A DNA stretch of 64,000 bases. Origin: Pseudomonadota bacterium. Its GTDB lineage: Bacteria; Pseudomonadota; Alphaproteobacteria; Acetobacterales; Acetobacteraceae. Both the position numbers and the translations under genes were made by a program. The first letter of the stretch is position 1, and each line of letters begins with the position of its first letter. Positions 36,159 through 44,447 of the stretch are shown piece after piece. The stretch spans positions 94,975 to 158,974 of the forward strand of contig JAJXXT010000071.1 in NCBI GenBank assembly GCA_021780935.1. The letters run 5' to 3'. Under the pieces are notes generated by a model that worked only from the letters and a program-made list of their open reading frames with translations, made no database searches and was not told the DNA's origin.

Positions 36159-37157
36159 TCAGGCGAGCGCGCGCACCCGCGCCATCGCCTCCAGCAGCGC
36201 CTGCCGCGGCTCGAGGTTGACGCCTTCGGTTGCCGCCTGCAGCGCCCCAAGGCCCTGCCATAGCTCCACCCAGGCGGCAAGGGGGCGGCCGTGCGGTGCC
36301 GCCTGCCCTGCCCGGCCGCGCCCGGCGATGCGCCCCGCCATCTGCCCGCGCAGCAGCGTCATGAACAGGGAGAACCCGTCCTCCAGCTTCAGCACCTCGT
36401 CGGCCAGCGCATGTGCGCGCAGCGGCGCCACGCCGTCGAGCGCCTCCTCGGCGAGCCGCGCGCCGGCCAGCGCCGCGCCCAGCGCCAGCGCCAGCGCACG
36501 GCCGATCGAGCCACCGGCCAGGGCCGCGATGCCGGCCGCGTCCTCCAGCTCCGGCAGCGCCTGGGCCAGCAGCCGTTCCACCAGCGCATCCGGCAGCCGG
36601 TGCAGCGCCAGCCGCCGGCAGCGGCTGCGAATGGTCGCCAGCAGCCGCCCGGGCGAGGCCGCGAGCAGCAGCAGGATCGCCCGCGGCGGCGGCTCCTCCA
36701 GCACCTTCAGCAGCGCGTTGGCGGCACTGCGGTTCATCAGGTCGGCGCCATCGACGATCACCACCCGCCAGCCGCCCTCGGCCGCGGTCAGATGCAGGAA
36801 CGTGCTGACCGCCCGCGCGTCCTCAACCACGATCTCGGCCCGCCGGCGCTTGGTCTTCTCATCGACCGCGCGCTCCACGCTCAGCAGGTCGGCGTGGCTG
36901 CCGGCGGCGACGCGGCGGAACGCCGGGTGCGCGGGGTCGAGCGCCAGCGAGCCGTCCGCCGCCGGCCCTGCCAGCAGCCGCCGGGCGAAGCGGTAGGCAA
37001 GCGTCGCTTTGCCGATCCCCTCCGGCCCGGTGATCAGCCAGGCATGGTGCAGCCGCCCGGAGGCCATGGCGGTGGCGAGCACCGCCTCCGCCGCCTCATG
37101 GCCGAACAGCTCGGGATTGGAGCGCGGCGGGATCATCGGGGTTTGGTTTTCCACCAT
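36159..37157 (-). CDS. holB: DNA polymerase III delta-prime subunit
   Basis: Clamp-loader subunit, 332 residues. P-loop-like GPEGIGKATLAYRFARRLL, Walker B-like VVIVDGADLMNRSAANALLK and the SRCRRLALHRLP sensor segment identify it. ATG 37157 (MVENQTPMIPPRSN) is preferred; a GTG at 37169 is possible. In relatives tmk lies immediately upstream in the same operon; here tmk is 4.6 kb away with a plus-strand block between, so holB must have its own promoter. Confidence 0.93.
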   Translation of the reverse strand: MVENQTPMIPPRSNPELFGHEAAEAVLATAMASGRLHHAWLITGPEGIGKATLAYRFARRLLAGPAADGSLALDPAHPAFRRVAAGSHADLLSVERAVDEKTKRRRAEIVVEDARAVSTFLHLTAAEGGWRVVIVDGADLMNRSAANALLKVLEEPPPRAILLLLAASPGRLLATIRSRCRRLALHRLPDALVERLLAQALPELEDAAGIAALAGGSIGRALALALGAALAGARLAEEALDGVAPLRAHALADEVLKLEDGFSLFMTLLRGQMAGRIAGRGRAGQAAPHGRPLAAWVELWQGLGALQAATEGVNLEPRQALLEAMARVRALA

Positions 37158-37295
37158 CGCGGGCGCCACGGCAAACCGGGTTTCGGGCGGCCAATCGGGC
37201 GGTGGCGGCTATAGGGCCCTTAGCCGAGAACCGGACTCTCAGGGGCGGGCTCCCTGCGGCTTCGCTCCCGGATCATCTAAATTGTGTCAATATTC

Positions 37296-37323
37296 TTGCT
37301 TCGCAGCAAAAAAGAGCTATGAT
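37296..37323 (+). promoter_or_regulatory. Likely promoter of the PEP-CTERM / phosphodiesterase-sulfotransferase operon
   Basis: TTGCTT at 37296-37301, 16-bp spacer, TATGAT at 37318-37323, about 130 bp before the first gene at 37455. The region is clearly richer in A+T than its surroundings. The -35 part lies in a small stem, TTGCT-TCGC-AGCAA. Confidence 0.45.
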
Positions 37324-37454
37324 TACCCCGGTGTCTGCCAAGCCGTTCTGATTGCCGAAGTGCCTTTTCGCGGCGTGCCGCCGTTTCGAACACTTCCTGC
37401 GACGGCGCGTCGTTCCCGAGCATCTGTCACACGACAACCGGAAGGAACGCACGA

Positions 37455-38210
37455 ATGCGCCGACCCCACGCGACGCCCCGTCGACGCCGGATTGGACCGA
37501 CGGGCGGGCACCGGGCCCGTCTCTCATCCCTCGCCGCGCTGGCGGGGGCGGCGGTGGCCACCGGCGCCGGCAGCGCCCATGCCGGGGTGATCTCCGCGAT
37601 CTACAACTCCGACAACAGCTTCACCCTGGCCGTGGGCCAGTCGATCCTTTCCACACACAATCTGACCGTCGGCACGCATCACTTCGCGCTGGCGGCGGAC
37701 CAACATTTCTCGGCGTCGGGCCCTGGCTCGGGAAATATTCATCTCACGGCGCCATCGCTGCGGTTCGCCGCGAACGGCACGATTGCCGCGATCGTGGCGG
37801 CGGGGGCCACGCAGGCCGGCACGCATCACGCCGCCACGGTGCTGCTGCAGCACATCAGCACCACCAGCGCCCAGTTGGGCGCCTTCGGGGTTCCGGACGT
37901 GACGGATGGCTACGCCCTGTTTCAGTTCCAGAACGGTGCCACCACCGATCATGGCTGGATCGAACTCAGTGTCAGCAATGACGCGAAGGCCGGATCGAGC
38001 AAGACGACCATCCTCGCCGCGGCCTATGACAATACCGGCGCCGCGCTGCCGGCCGGCTCGCTCGGCGCGCCCGCAAGCGTGCCGGAACCGTCCAGCCTCG
38101 CCATCGAGATGTCCGGCCTCGCGGCGCTCGCCCTCGGCGCCACCGCGCATCGCCGCTGGTGCGCCGCGCGCAGGACCCGCTCCGCCCTTGGGGCCAGCTC
38201 CGTCGGGTGA
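37455..38210 (+). CDS. PEP-CTERM sorting-domain protein
   Basis: Exported protein of 251 residues. A basic N-terminus (MRRPHATPRRRRIG) and hydrophobic stretch ending AGSAHA give a signal peptide cleaved near residue 43. The body is rich in T, S, G and A with no recognised domain. VPEP at 209-212, a hydrophobic helix SSLAIEMSGLAALALGAT and basic AHRRW form the PEP-CTERM signal recognised by exosortase. The extra 16 residues after the arginines are unusual for the family, which normally ends there; this tail DNA also holds the start of the downstream gene, with GTGA overlap. Confidence 0.85.
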   Translation: MRRPHATPRRRRIGPTGGHRARLSSLAALAGAAVATGAGSAHAGVISAIYNSDNSFTLAVGQSILSTHNLTVGTHHFALAADQHFSASGPGSGNIHLTAPSLRFAANGTIAAIVAAGATQAGTHHAATVLLQHISTTSAQLGAFGVPDVTDGYALFQFQNGATTDHGWIELSVSNDAKAGSSKTTILAAAYDNTGAALPAGSLGAPASVPEPSSLAIEMSGLAALALGATAHRRWCAARRTRSALGASSVG

Positions 38211-41005
38211 CCCGGCTGCTGCTGGTCGGCTGGGACGCGGCCGACTGGAAGATCATCGATCCCCTGCTTTCCCGCGGCGAGATGCCCAACCTCGCGCGCG
38301 TCATCGCGGGCGGGGTGCGCGGCACGCTCGCCACCATCCACCCGCCGCTGAGCCCGATGGTCTGGACCTCGATCGCCACCGGCAAGCGTCCGGCAAAGCA
38401 CGGCATCCACGGCTTCACCGAACCCACCGAGGACGGGCTCGCCATCCGCCCGGTCAGCCATCTCGGTCGCACCGCCAAAGCATTCTGGAACATCCTCAAC
38501 CAGTCCGGCAAACGCTCGGTGGTGGTCGGCTGGTGGCCGTCGCACCCCGCCGAGCCCATCCGCGGGGCCATGGTCTCCGACCTGTTCGCGCCAGGCGCGC
38601 AGGACCAGGCGGTCAGGCCGCTGGCGCCGGGCAGCGTGCACCCGGCGGAGCAGCAGGCGGCCCTGGCAGAGCTGCGCGTCCACGCGACCGAGATCACCGG
38701 CGAGATCCTCAGCCTTTTCGTTGCCGAATGGCAACGTATTGACCAGCAGAAGGACCGCAGCCTCTACGACCTCGCCGGCATCATCGCCGAGACCATGAGC
38801 ATTCACAACGCGGCGACCGCGCTGATGGCGGAGACCGAATGGGATCTGGCGGCAATCTACTACGCCGGGATCGACCATTTCTCGCATCGCTTTATGCGCT
38901 ATCACGCCGGCAGGCGCATCGGCCCGCAGCAGGCGACGGACCCCGCGCTGTTCCGCGACATCGTGCGCAACGCCTATCGCTATCACGACCTCATGCTCGG
39001 CCGGCTGATCGCGCTCGCCGGCCCCGGCTGCGATGTGCTGGTCCTGTCCGATCACGGCTTCCACTCGGACTCGATGCTGCCCGACCACATCCCCGCCGAG
39101 GCCGCGGGCCCCGCCGTCGAGCACCGCGATGTCGGCATCCTCGCCTTCCGCGGCGCCGGCGTGCGCGCCGGTGAGCGGCTGGCCGGTGCCAGCGTGCTCG
39201 ATATCGCGCCGACCGTGCTGCATGCGTTCGGCCTGCCGGCGGGTGCGGACATGGACGGCAAGGTGCTGCTCAACGCCTTCACCGATGCGCGCCTTCCGCC
39301 GCGCATCCCCTCCTGGGAGGAGGTCGCGGGCGAGGATGGTCGGCATCCGCTCGATCGCCGTTTCGATCCCGAGACGGCGGCCCTGACGCTCGCCCATCTC
39401 GTGGATCTCGGCTACATCGCACCGCAGGGCGAAAGTGCTGCGCGGGCCGTGCACGACTGCCTTGCCGAAAACCGCTACAACCTCGCGCGCGCGCATCTCG
39501 ATGCCGGCGAGACCGCACAGGCCATCGCGCTGCTGGAGGCGCTGATCGCTGACGATGCGGAACAATTGCGCTATCATCAGCATCTCGTCGCCGCCCTCGT
39601 CACCGAGCGGCGCTATGCCACCGCCCTGCGCCGCCTCGACGACCTCGATGCCGCCGCAGCGGATATCGCGCATCGCGCCGCGGCGGAGCTCGGTCGCCGT
39701 CGCGCCACGCGGCCGGATGCGGAGCTTGCCGGCCGTGAGGATCGGGATCGGCGGGAGGTGTTCGAGCGCCGCGCGCTGTCCGAGAAGCTCGGCGGCTTCG
39801 CCTTCGAGCGCATGCTGATGCGTGCCTCGGTCCTGCTCGCCCGCGCCCGACCGGCGGACCGCGAGCAGGTGCGCCCGCTGCTGCGGGCACTCGCCGCGCG
39901 CCGGCGCCTGCGCCGCCCGCTCGCCTTTTTCCTCGCGCAGGGTTTCGCCGCGATTGGCGAGCCGGCGACGGCGATGGCCTGTCTCGCGAGGCTGCGCCGG
40001 ATCGACCCCGATCACTGGCGAGCCCTCGCACTCGAGGCGCGGCTCGCCGCCCGCGCCGGCCAGTGGCAGCGTGCCGGCGAGCGCGCCGCCGGCAGCCTGG
40101 CTCTGCAATACGACCAGCCGGCACAGCACCGGCTGCTGGGTATCGCGCTGCTGCGCCAGGGTGACCGCGTGGCGGCGGAGCGCGAGTTCCGCGTGGCGAT
40201 CGCCCAGGCGCCCGGCTTTGCCAAGGCGCACCAGTCCCTCGCCTCGCTGCTGCGCCACGACCCCGCCCGCGCGACGGAGGCGGTACTGCCGCAGGCGCGG
40301 GCTTCGCAGATCCTGAGCCGCCGCTCCCGCGCCACCGCGACGGAGTATGCGGCGCCACCGGAGGCCGAAGCCGCGCCGGGGGCCTCGTGTCAGCCGGTAC
40401 CACCCTTTGAGCGCCTGGCCCCGCCCGTCACCCGTTCTGATATCGTGACAATCGTCACCGGCCTGCCGCGCACCGGCACCTCGATGATGATGCAGATCCT
40501 CGCCGCCGCCGGCATCCCGGCCTACACCGATGGCGCGCGCGCGGCCGACACCGACAACGCGCGCGGCTATCTCGAGCATGCGAGGGCCACGCAGTTGCAC
40601 CGTGACGCCACCTGGCTGCCGGAGGCGCGCGGCATGGCGGTCAAGATCGTGGCGCCGCTGCTGCCCTATCTGCCGGGGCGCGGCGCCTTCCGCATCGTGT
40701 TCATGCACCGCGATCTCGATGAGACCATCGCCTCGCAGCGCGCGATGCTGGCGCGGCTGAACCGTGCCGGCGGGCCGCGCGACGACGCGGCGCTGTCGCA
40801 GGCCTTCGCCGGCCAGCTTGCGCATGTGCGTGGCTGGCTGGAGCGCCGGCACGATCTCGCAGTGATCGCCGTCGATTTCGTGGCGACGCTGGCACAGCCG
40901 CAGGCGACAGCAGCGCGGCTCGCGGCGTTTCTGGGCCACCCGTTCAACATCGAGGCCGCCGCCGCCGCCGTGGCACCGGAACTGCGGCGCCAGCGCGGAG
41001 CATGA
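38207..41005 (+). CDS. Alkaline-phosphatase-fold phosphodiesterase - TPR - sulfotransferase fusion
   Basis: 932 residues with three parts. Residues 1 to about 400 are a type I phosphodiesterase/nucleotide-pyrophosphatase domain: LLVGWDAADWKIIDPLL, SPMVWTSIATGKRPAKHGIH, AGIDHFSHRF and VLSDHGFHSDSM carry the metal ligands. Residues about 430-720 are TPR-like helices (NLARAHLDAGETAQAIALLE, GDRVAAEREFRVAIAQAPG). Residues about 745-932 are a sulfotransferase domain with the PAPS 5'-phosphate loop TGLPRTGTSMM and FMHRDLDETIAS. GTG 38207 overlaps the PEP-CTERM stop; a GTG at 38159 is possible. No signal peptide is seen. Coupling to a PEP-CTERM gene suggests modification of exported protein or exopolysaccharide; this is inference. 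Confidence 0.82.
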   Translation: MTRLLLVGWDAADWKIIDPLLSRGEMPNLARVIAGGVRGTLATIHPPLSPMVWTSIATGKRPAKHGIHGFTEPTEDGLAIRPVSHLGRTAKAFWNILNQSGKRSVVVGWWPSHPAEPIRGAMVSDLFAPGAQDQAVRPLAPGSVHPAEQQAALAELRVHATEITGEILSLFVAEWQRIDQQKDRSLYDLAGIIAETMSIHNAATALMAETEWDLAAIYYAGIDHFSHRFMRYHAGRRIGPQQATDPALFRDIVRNAYRYHDLMLGRLIALAGPGCDVLVLSDHGFHSDSMLPDHIPAEAAGPAVEHRDVGILAFRGAGVRAGERLAGASVLDIAPTVLHAFGLPAGADMDGKVLLNAFTDARLPPRIPSWEEVAGEDGRHPLDRRFDPETAALTLAHLVDLGYIAPQGESAARAVHDCLAENRYNLARAHLDAGETAQAIALLEALIADDAEQLRYHQHLVAALVTERRYATALRRLDDLDAAAADIAHRAAAELGRRRATRPDAELAGREDRDRREVFERRALSEKLGGFAFERMLMRASVLLARARPADREQVRPLLRALAARRRLRRPLAFFLAQGFAAIGEPATAMACLARLRRIDPDHWRALALEARLAARAGQWQRAGERAAGSLALQYDQPAQHRLLGIALLRQGDRVAAEREFRVAIAQAPGFAKAHQSLASLLRHDPARATEAVLPQARASQILSRRSRATATEYAAPPEAEAAPGASCQPVPPFERLAPPVTRSDIVTIVTGLPRTGTSMMMQILAAAGIPAYTDGARAADTDNARGYLEHARATQLHRDATWLPEARGMAVKIVAPLLPYLPGRGAFRIVFMHRDLDETIASQRAMLARLNRAGGPRDDAALSQAFAGQLAHVRGWLERRHDLAVIAVDFVATLAQPQATAARLAAFLGHPFNIEAAAAAVAPELRRQRGA

Positions 41006-41176
41006 CCCGGCCGCGCCGCCCCGGATGACACCCGGCCGGATGTGAAATAACAATTGCATCTGATCCGATTATTCGGCACAATCTTTTCTGAACCGGATCA
41101 TGCACGCGAGCGGAAAACTGCCGCCGGTTCGCCCGCTACGCCGACATCGCCCCCCAATACGGCCCAGGAGGTTCCG

Positions 41177-41815
41177 ATGCCCACGCGTTTCCGCACCTTC
41201 GCCATCGCGCTCGCTGCCCTGCCCTTCGTGGCGGGCACGGCCGCCGCCTCGACGATCGATTTCTCGACCCTGACGGGAGGGAACGCAGATAAGTTTTCGA
41301 GCTACACGGAAAGCGGCTTCACGGTCACTGCCGTCACCACTCAGTGGCATGTCGCGAAGGATTTCGGCAACCCGCTGCCCGACATCTTCGCGATCGTGGC
41401 CTCAACGCAGCCGCAGACGATCGCGGTGACCGACGGATCGCTCTTTACCTTTAGCAGCGTTGATCTCGCTGATGCCAGCGGGCCTGGGTCGTCAGTTGGA
41501 TATTCGATCACCGGATTGCTGAACGGCACGATCGAGTTCACCACACCGCCAAGTTCAGTGGCAGCAACCCAGACACCCTCCTTCAAGACCATCGACGGTG
41601 GGTCGCCAAACACGGCCATCAACGAGCTGGATATCTCACTGTCGATTCAACGCGGTGCAGTTTTCGGCAACGTCGACAATATCGTGGTGCAGCCGATCAA
41701 CGTTCCGGAACCGATCTCGGCGGCGCTGTTCGGCTCCGGCCTGCTGGCGTTCGCCGCGGTGCGCCGGCGCGCGCGGCCGGGAAGCGGCCCGTCAGAGAGT
41801 GGGCGTTCGGTCTGA
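41177..41815 (+). CDS. PEP-CTERM sorting-domain protein
   Basis: Exported protein of 212 residues. Signal peptide MPTRFRTFAIALAALPFVAG with cleavage after TAAAS, then a beta-rich, low-charge body without known domain. VPEP at 176-179, hydrophobic ISAALFGSGLLAFAAV and RRRARP make the PEP-CTERM tail. A very strong AGGAGG precedes ATG 41177. Its last 24 bases overlap the convergent tmk gene. Confidence 0.85.
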   Translation: MPTRFRTFAIALAALPFVAGTAAASTIDFSTLTGGNADKFSSYTESGFTVTAVTTQWHVAKDFGNPLPDIFAIVASTQPQTIAVTDGSLFTFSSVDLADASGPGSSVGYSITGLLNGTIEFTTPPSSVAATQTPSFKTIDGGSPNTAINELDISLSIQRGAVFGNVDNIVVQPINVPEPISAALFGSGLLAFAAVRRRARPGSGPSESGRSV

Positions 41816-42427
41816 CAGCAGCCGCGCCTCGACCTCGGCCCTGATCGCCGCGGTCACCGCCTCCACGCCGGCGCCGGCATCCACCACCGCATAGCGCGCG
41901 GGATCGGCGGCCGCGCGCGCCAGAAACCCCTCGCGGATGCGCGTATGCGCCGCATCGGCCATCGCCTCGTAACGATCCGCCGCCAGGCCGCGCGCGGCAC
42001 TGCGCGCCCGCGAGACCGCGACCGGCACGTCGAGCACCAGCGTGAGGTCGGGCTCGATGCCGACGATGCCCGCCAGCGCCTCGATCGCCGCCACGTCCAC
42101 GCCCTGGGCGGCGCCCTGATAGACCCGCGTGGAATCCATGAACCGGTCGCACACCACCCAGATGCCGGCGGCCAGCGCCGGGCGGATGGTCACCGCGACA
42201 TGCTCCACGCGTGCCGCTGCATGCAGCAGCGTCTGCGCCAGCGGCGTGAGCGCCACGGCGTCGTCAAGCAACAATGCGCGGATGCGCTCCGCTCCCGGCG
42301 CGCCGCCCGGCTCGCGGGTCACCAGCGCCGGCGTGCCGCGCGCCGCCAGCCATTCCGCGAGCAGGCGGGCCTGGGTTGACTTGCCAGCCCCCTCCCCGCC
42401 CTCCAGCACGATGAACCGCGCCGGCAA
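41792..42427 (-). CDS. tmk: Thymidylate kinase
   Basis: Phosphorylates dTMP to dTDP, 211 residues. P-loop EGGEGAGKSTQARLLAEWLA starts at residue 9, DRFMDSTRVYQG is the DRY/F-like motif, and ARSAARGLAADRYE covers the lid region. Because the P-loop begins so close to the end, TTG 42427 is the only start that keeps MPARFIVL; it lies three bases after the rlpA stop. The next gene in the conserved order, holB, has been separated from it. Confidence 0.93.
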   Translation of the reverse strand: MPARFIVLEGGEGAGKSTQARLLAEWLAARGTPALVTREPGGAPGAERIRALLLDDAVALTPLAQTLLHAAARVEHVAVTIRPALAAGIWVVCDRFMDSTRVYQGAAQGVDVAAIEALAGIVGIEPDLTLVLDVPVAVSRARSAARGLAADRYEAMADAAHTRIREGFLARAAADPARYAVVDAGAGVEAVTAAIRAEVEARLLSDRTPTL

Positions 42428-42429
42428 CC

Positions 42430-43332
42430 CTATTTCACCACGATGCGCGCATTGGCGAAGCCGGCGCGCAGCACCTGCGCCTGCATCGCGTCCGCCGCCG
42501 CAACGCCCGCCAGCGGGCCGATACGCACCCGGAACGCCTGCGTCATCGGGTAGCTGTAATCCGGCACCGCCTGCGCGCCGAACCGCGCCAGCCGCGCCGC
42601 CAGCGCCTCGGCGTCATCCACGTTGCCGACGCCGCCGCAATCGACATAGAGGCGTCCGGGCTGGGCCGTGACGCGGGTCAGCGTCTCGGGCGGGCGCCGC
42701 GGAAACAGCGGGCCGGTCCGGAACAGGGCGGCGCTGCTGGCCGGTGCCGCCTGCCGCACCGCACCCGCGCTGCCCGCGGCACCCTTGGGCGGTGCGAGGC
42801 CCAGCGCCGTCACCGAACCCGCCGGCGCCGCCGTCAGCCGCACCGCGGTGTTTCCCACGTGCCCACCACCAGCCGCGCCGCCACGCCCCTGAAGCGCCGC
42901 CGCCAGCGCCTGGCTCGCCCGGCGCATCACCCGCACCCGCACCGGAAACGCGGTCGAGCCCGGCGCGCCCAGCAGCAGCGCCACGCGCGGACTGACACCG
43001 ATCACCCGGCCGGGGTTCGCCGGCCCGCGATCGACCACCCGCAGCACCAGTTGCAGCCCGTTATCGAGGTTGGTCACCCGCACCACCGCCGGCAGTTGCA
43101 GCGTCGGGCTCGCCGCCAGCATCGCGCCATTGGACCAGGCCTCGCCGTCAGCGGTCGGCGTGTTGCCGCGAAACACCGTCGCCAGCCCGGTTTCCGTCAG
43201 GTCGAAGCTCTCGCGCGGGTAGCGCCAGATGCCGCCGGCGAGGTAGGGCTTGCCGACGACGTAATGCGGCCCGCTCGGCTGCTGGCAGGCGGCCAGCGGC
43301 AGCAGCAGCGCCAGCAGGCATAAAACCTTCAC
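42430..43332 (-). CDS. rlpA: RlpA-like lipoprotein with C-terminal SPOR domain
   Basis: 300-residue outer-membrane lipoprotein. Signal MKVLCLLALLLPLAACQQ has a lipobox LAAC with Cys16. Residues about 45-140 are the double-psi beta-barrel of RlpA (GLATVFRGNTPTADGEAWSN, VRVTNLDNGLQLVLRVVDRG). An alanine/glycine-rich linker leads to a SPOR domain at about 227-300 that binds denuded septal peptidoglycan. The DPBB lacks obvious catalytic completeness, so lytic activity is uncertain. ATG 43332 overlaps the mltB stop by four bases. Confidence 0.88.
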   Translation of the reverse strand: MKVLCLLALLLPLAACQQPSGPHYVVGKPYLAGGIWRYPRESFDLTETGLATVFRGNTPTADGEAWSNGAMLAASPTLQLPAVVRVTNLDNGLQLVLRVVDRGPANPGRVIGVSPRVALLLGAPGSTAFPVRVRVMRRASQALAAALQGRGGAAGGGHVGNTAVRLTAAPAGSVTALGLAPPKGAAGSAGAVRQAAPASSAALFRTGPLFPRRPPETLTRVTAQPGRLYVDCGGVGNVDDAEALAARLARFGAQAVPDYSYPMTQAFRVRIGPLAGVAAADAMQAQVLRAGFANARIVVK

Positions 43333-44312
43333 GCCGTCACCGCGTCACCCAGTAACCCCACGGAAATGCAATAAAAATCTGCCGGATTATAGGCGCGCAG
43401 CGAGCCGTAATTCGGCGCGTAGCCGAGATACGCCGGCCCACCACGCCCCGCCGGCAGCAGCACCGCGGCCACCGTGCCATAGGGCAGCCGCCGCGGCGCA
43501 TAGACGCCGAGCCGCGCCCATTGCCCGATCGGCCGGCGCCGCGCCCACCCCGCATTCGCCACGTCGAAGACCGCGGGCAGGCGCACTGTCTCGCCCCAGG
43601 GCAGCGACTGGTCCCAGCCGAAATGCTGCAGGTAGTTGGCGATGGAGCCGAAAACGTCGGCGGTGTTGTGCCAGATGTCGCGCTTGCCGTTGCCGGTGGC
43701 ATCGACGGCGTAGCGCAGGAACGAGCTCGGCATGAATTGCGGCTGGCCCATCGCGCCGGCATAGCTGCCGGTCATTGCCGCGGGGTCGATATAGCCGTGC
43801 TGGATGATGCGCAGCGCGTCGATCAGCTCGGCCTCGAAAAACCGCCGCCGCTGCCCGTCATAGGCCGAGGTCGCCAGCGCCGAGATCACCGGAAACCCGC
43901 CGGTCGAGCCACCGTAGTCGGATTCCACGCCCCAGATGCCCATGACCGGCGCCGGCGCCGCGCCATAGCGCCGCACAATACCGCCGATCAGCTCACGGTT
44001 GGCCGCATACCGCGCGCGCCCCTCGCGGATACGCGCCGGCGAGACCACCATGGCGCGATAATGCTGCCAGGTGAGCGTGGTCTCCGCGGGATGGTGCTCG
44101 TCCGCCACCACCGCCAGCTCGTAGCGCACGCCGCGGAAGGCGATCTCGAGCGTCGTCGCACCGATCCCCTGGGCGCGGGCACGGCTGCGGAAATCGCGGA
44201 TATAGGCCGCGAAATCCTCGGCCAGCGCCGGTCGGGGCCGGGCTGCCACGAGAACGGGGGCGGCGAGCAGGGTGGTGCCCAGCGAGGAGGCGAGGTTGCG
44301 TCGGGTCAGCAT
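43329..44312 (-). CDS. Lytic murein transglycosylase (MltB family)
   Basis: Cleaves peptidoglycan glycan strands in the periplasm. 327 residues from ATG 44312. The N-terminus MLTRRNLASSLGTTLLAAP has an RR pair before a hydrophobic stretch and ends ...RPALA, so it may be a Tat- or Sec-type signal. GIWGVESDYGGSTGGFPVIS holds the catalytic glutamate, and GAMGQPQFMPSSFLRYAVDA is the family signature. First gene of mltB-rlpA-tmk; the MmgE/PrpD gene diverges. Confidence 0.92.
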   Translation of the reverse strand: MLTRRNLASSLGTTLLAAPVLVAARPRPALAEDFAAYIRDFRSRARAQGIGATTLEIAFRGVRYELAVVADEHHPAETTLTWQHYRAMVVSPARIREGRARYAANRELIGGIVRRYGAAPAPVMGIWGVESDYGGSTGGFPVISALATSAYDGQRRRFFEAELIDALRIIQHGYIDPAAMTGSYAGAMGQPQFMPSSFLRYAVDATGNGKRDIWHNTADVFGSIANYLQHFGWDQSLPWGETVRLPAVFDVANAGWARRRPIGQWARLGVYAPRRLPYGTVAAVLLPAGRGGPAYLGYAPNYGSLRAYNPADFYCISVGLLGDAVTA

Positions 44313-44447
44313 CCGGCGAAGTTTCCACAGGGTGCGAGTCGGCGTCCATCGCCAAGCCGCCACCGGTCAGATCGGCTTGTTGCGCGCTTGCCGATGCCCG
44401 ATAGTCGAGCCCACGATAAAGACGCCAGGGAAATCAGGAAACGCGCC

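Noticed and set aside
38024..41059. Open frame of 1011 codons on the minus strand
   Set aside because: Antisense to the phosphodiesterase-TPR-sulfotransferase gene, whose motifs are clear; no motif in the reverse frame.
41080..41110. Sigma-54-type promoter before the second PEP-CTERM gene
   Set aside because: A GGCAC is present, but the GC of the -12 element is missing at the required spacing.
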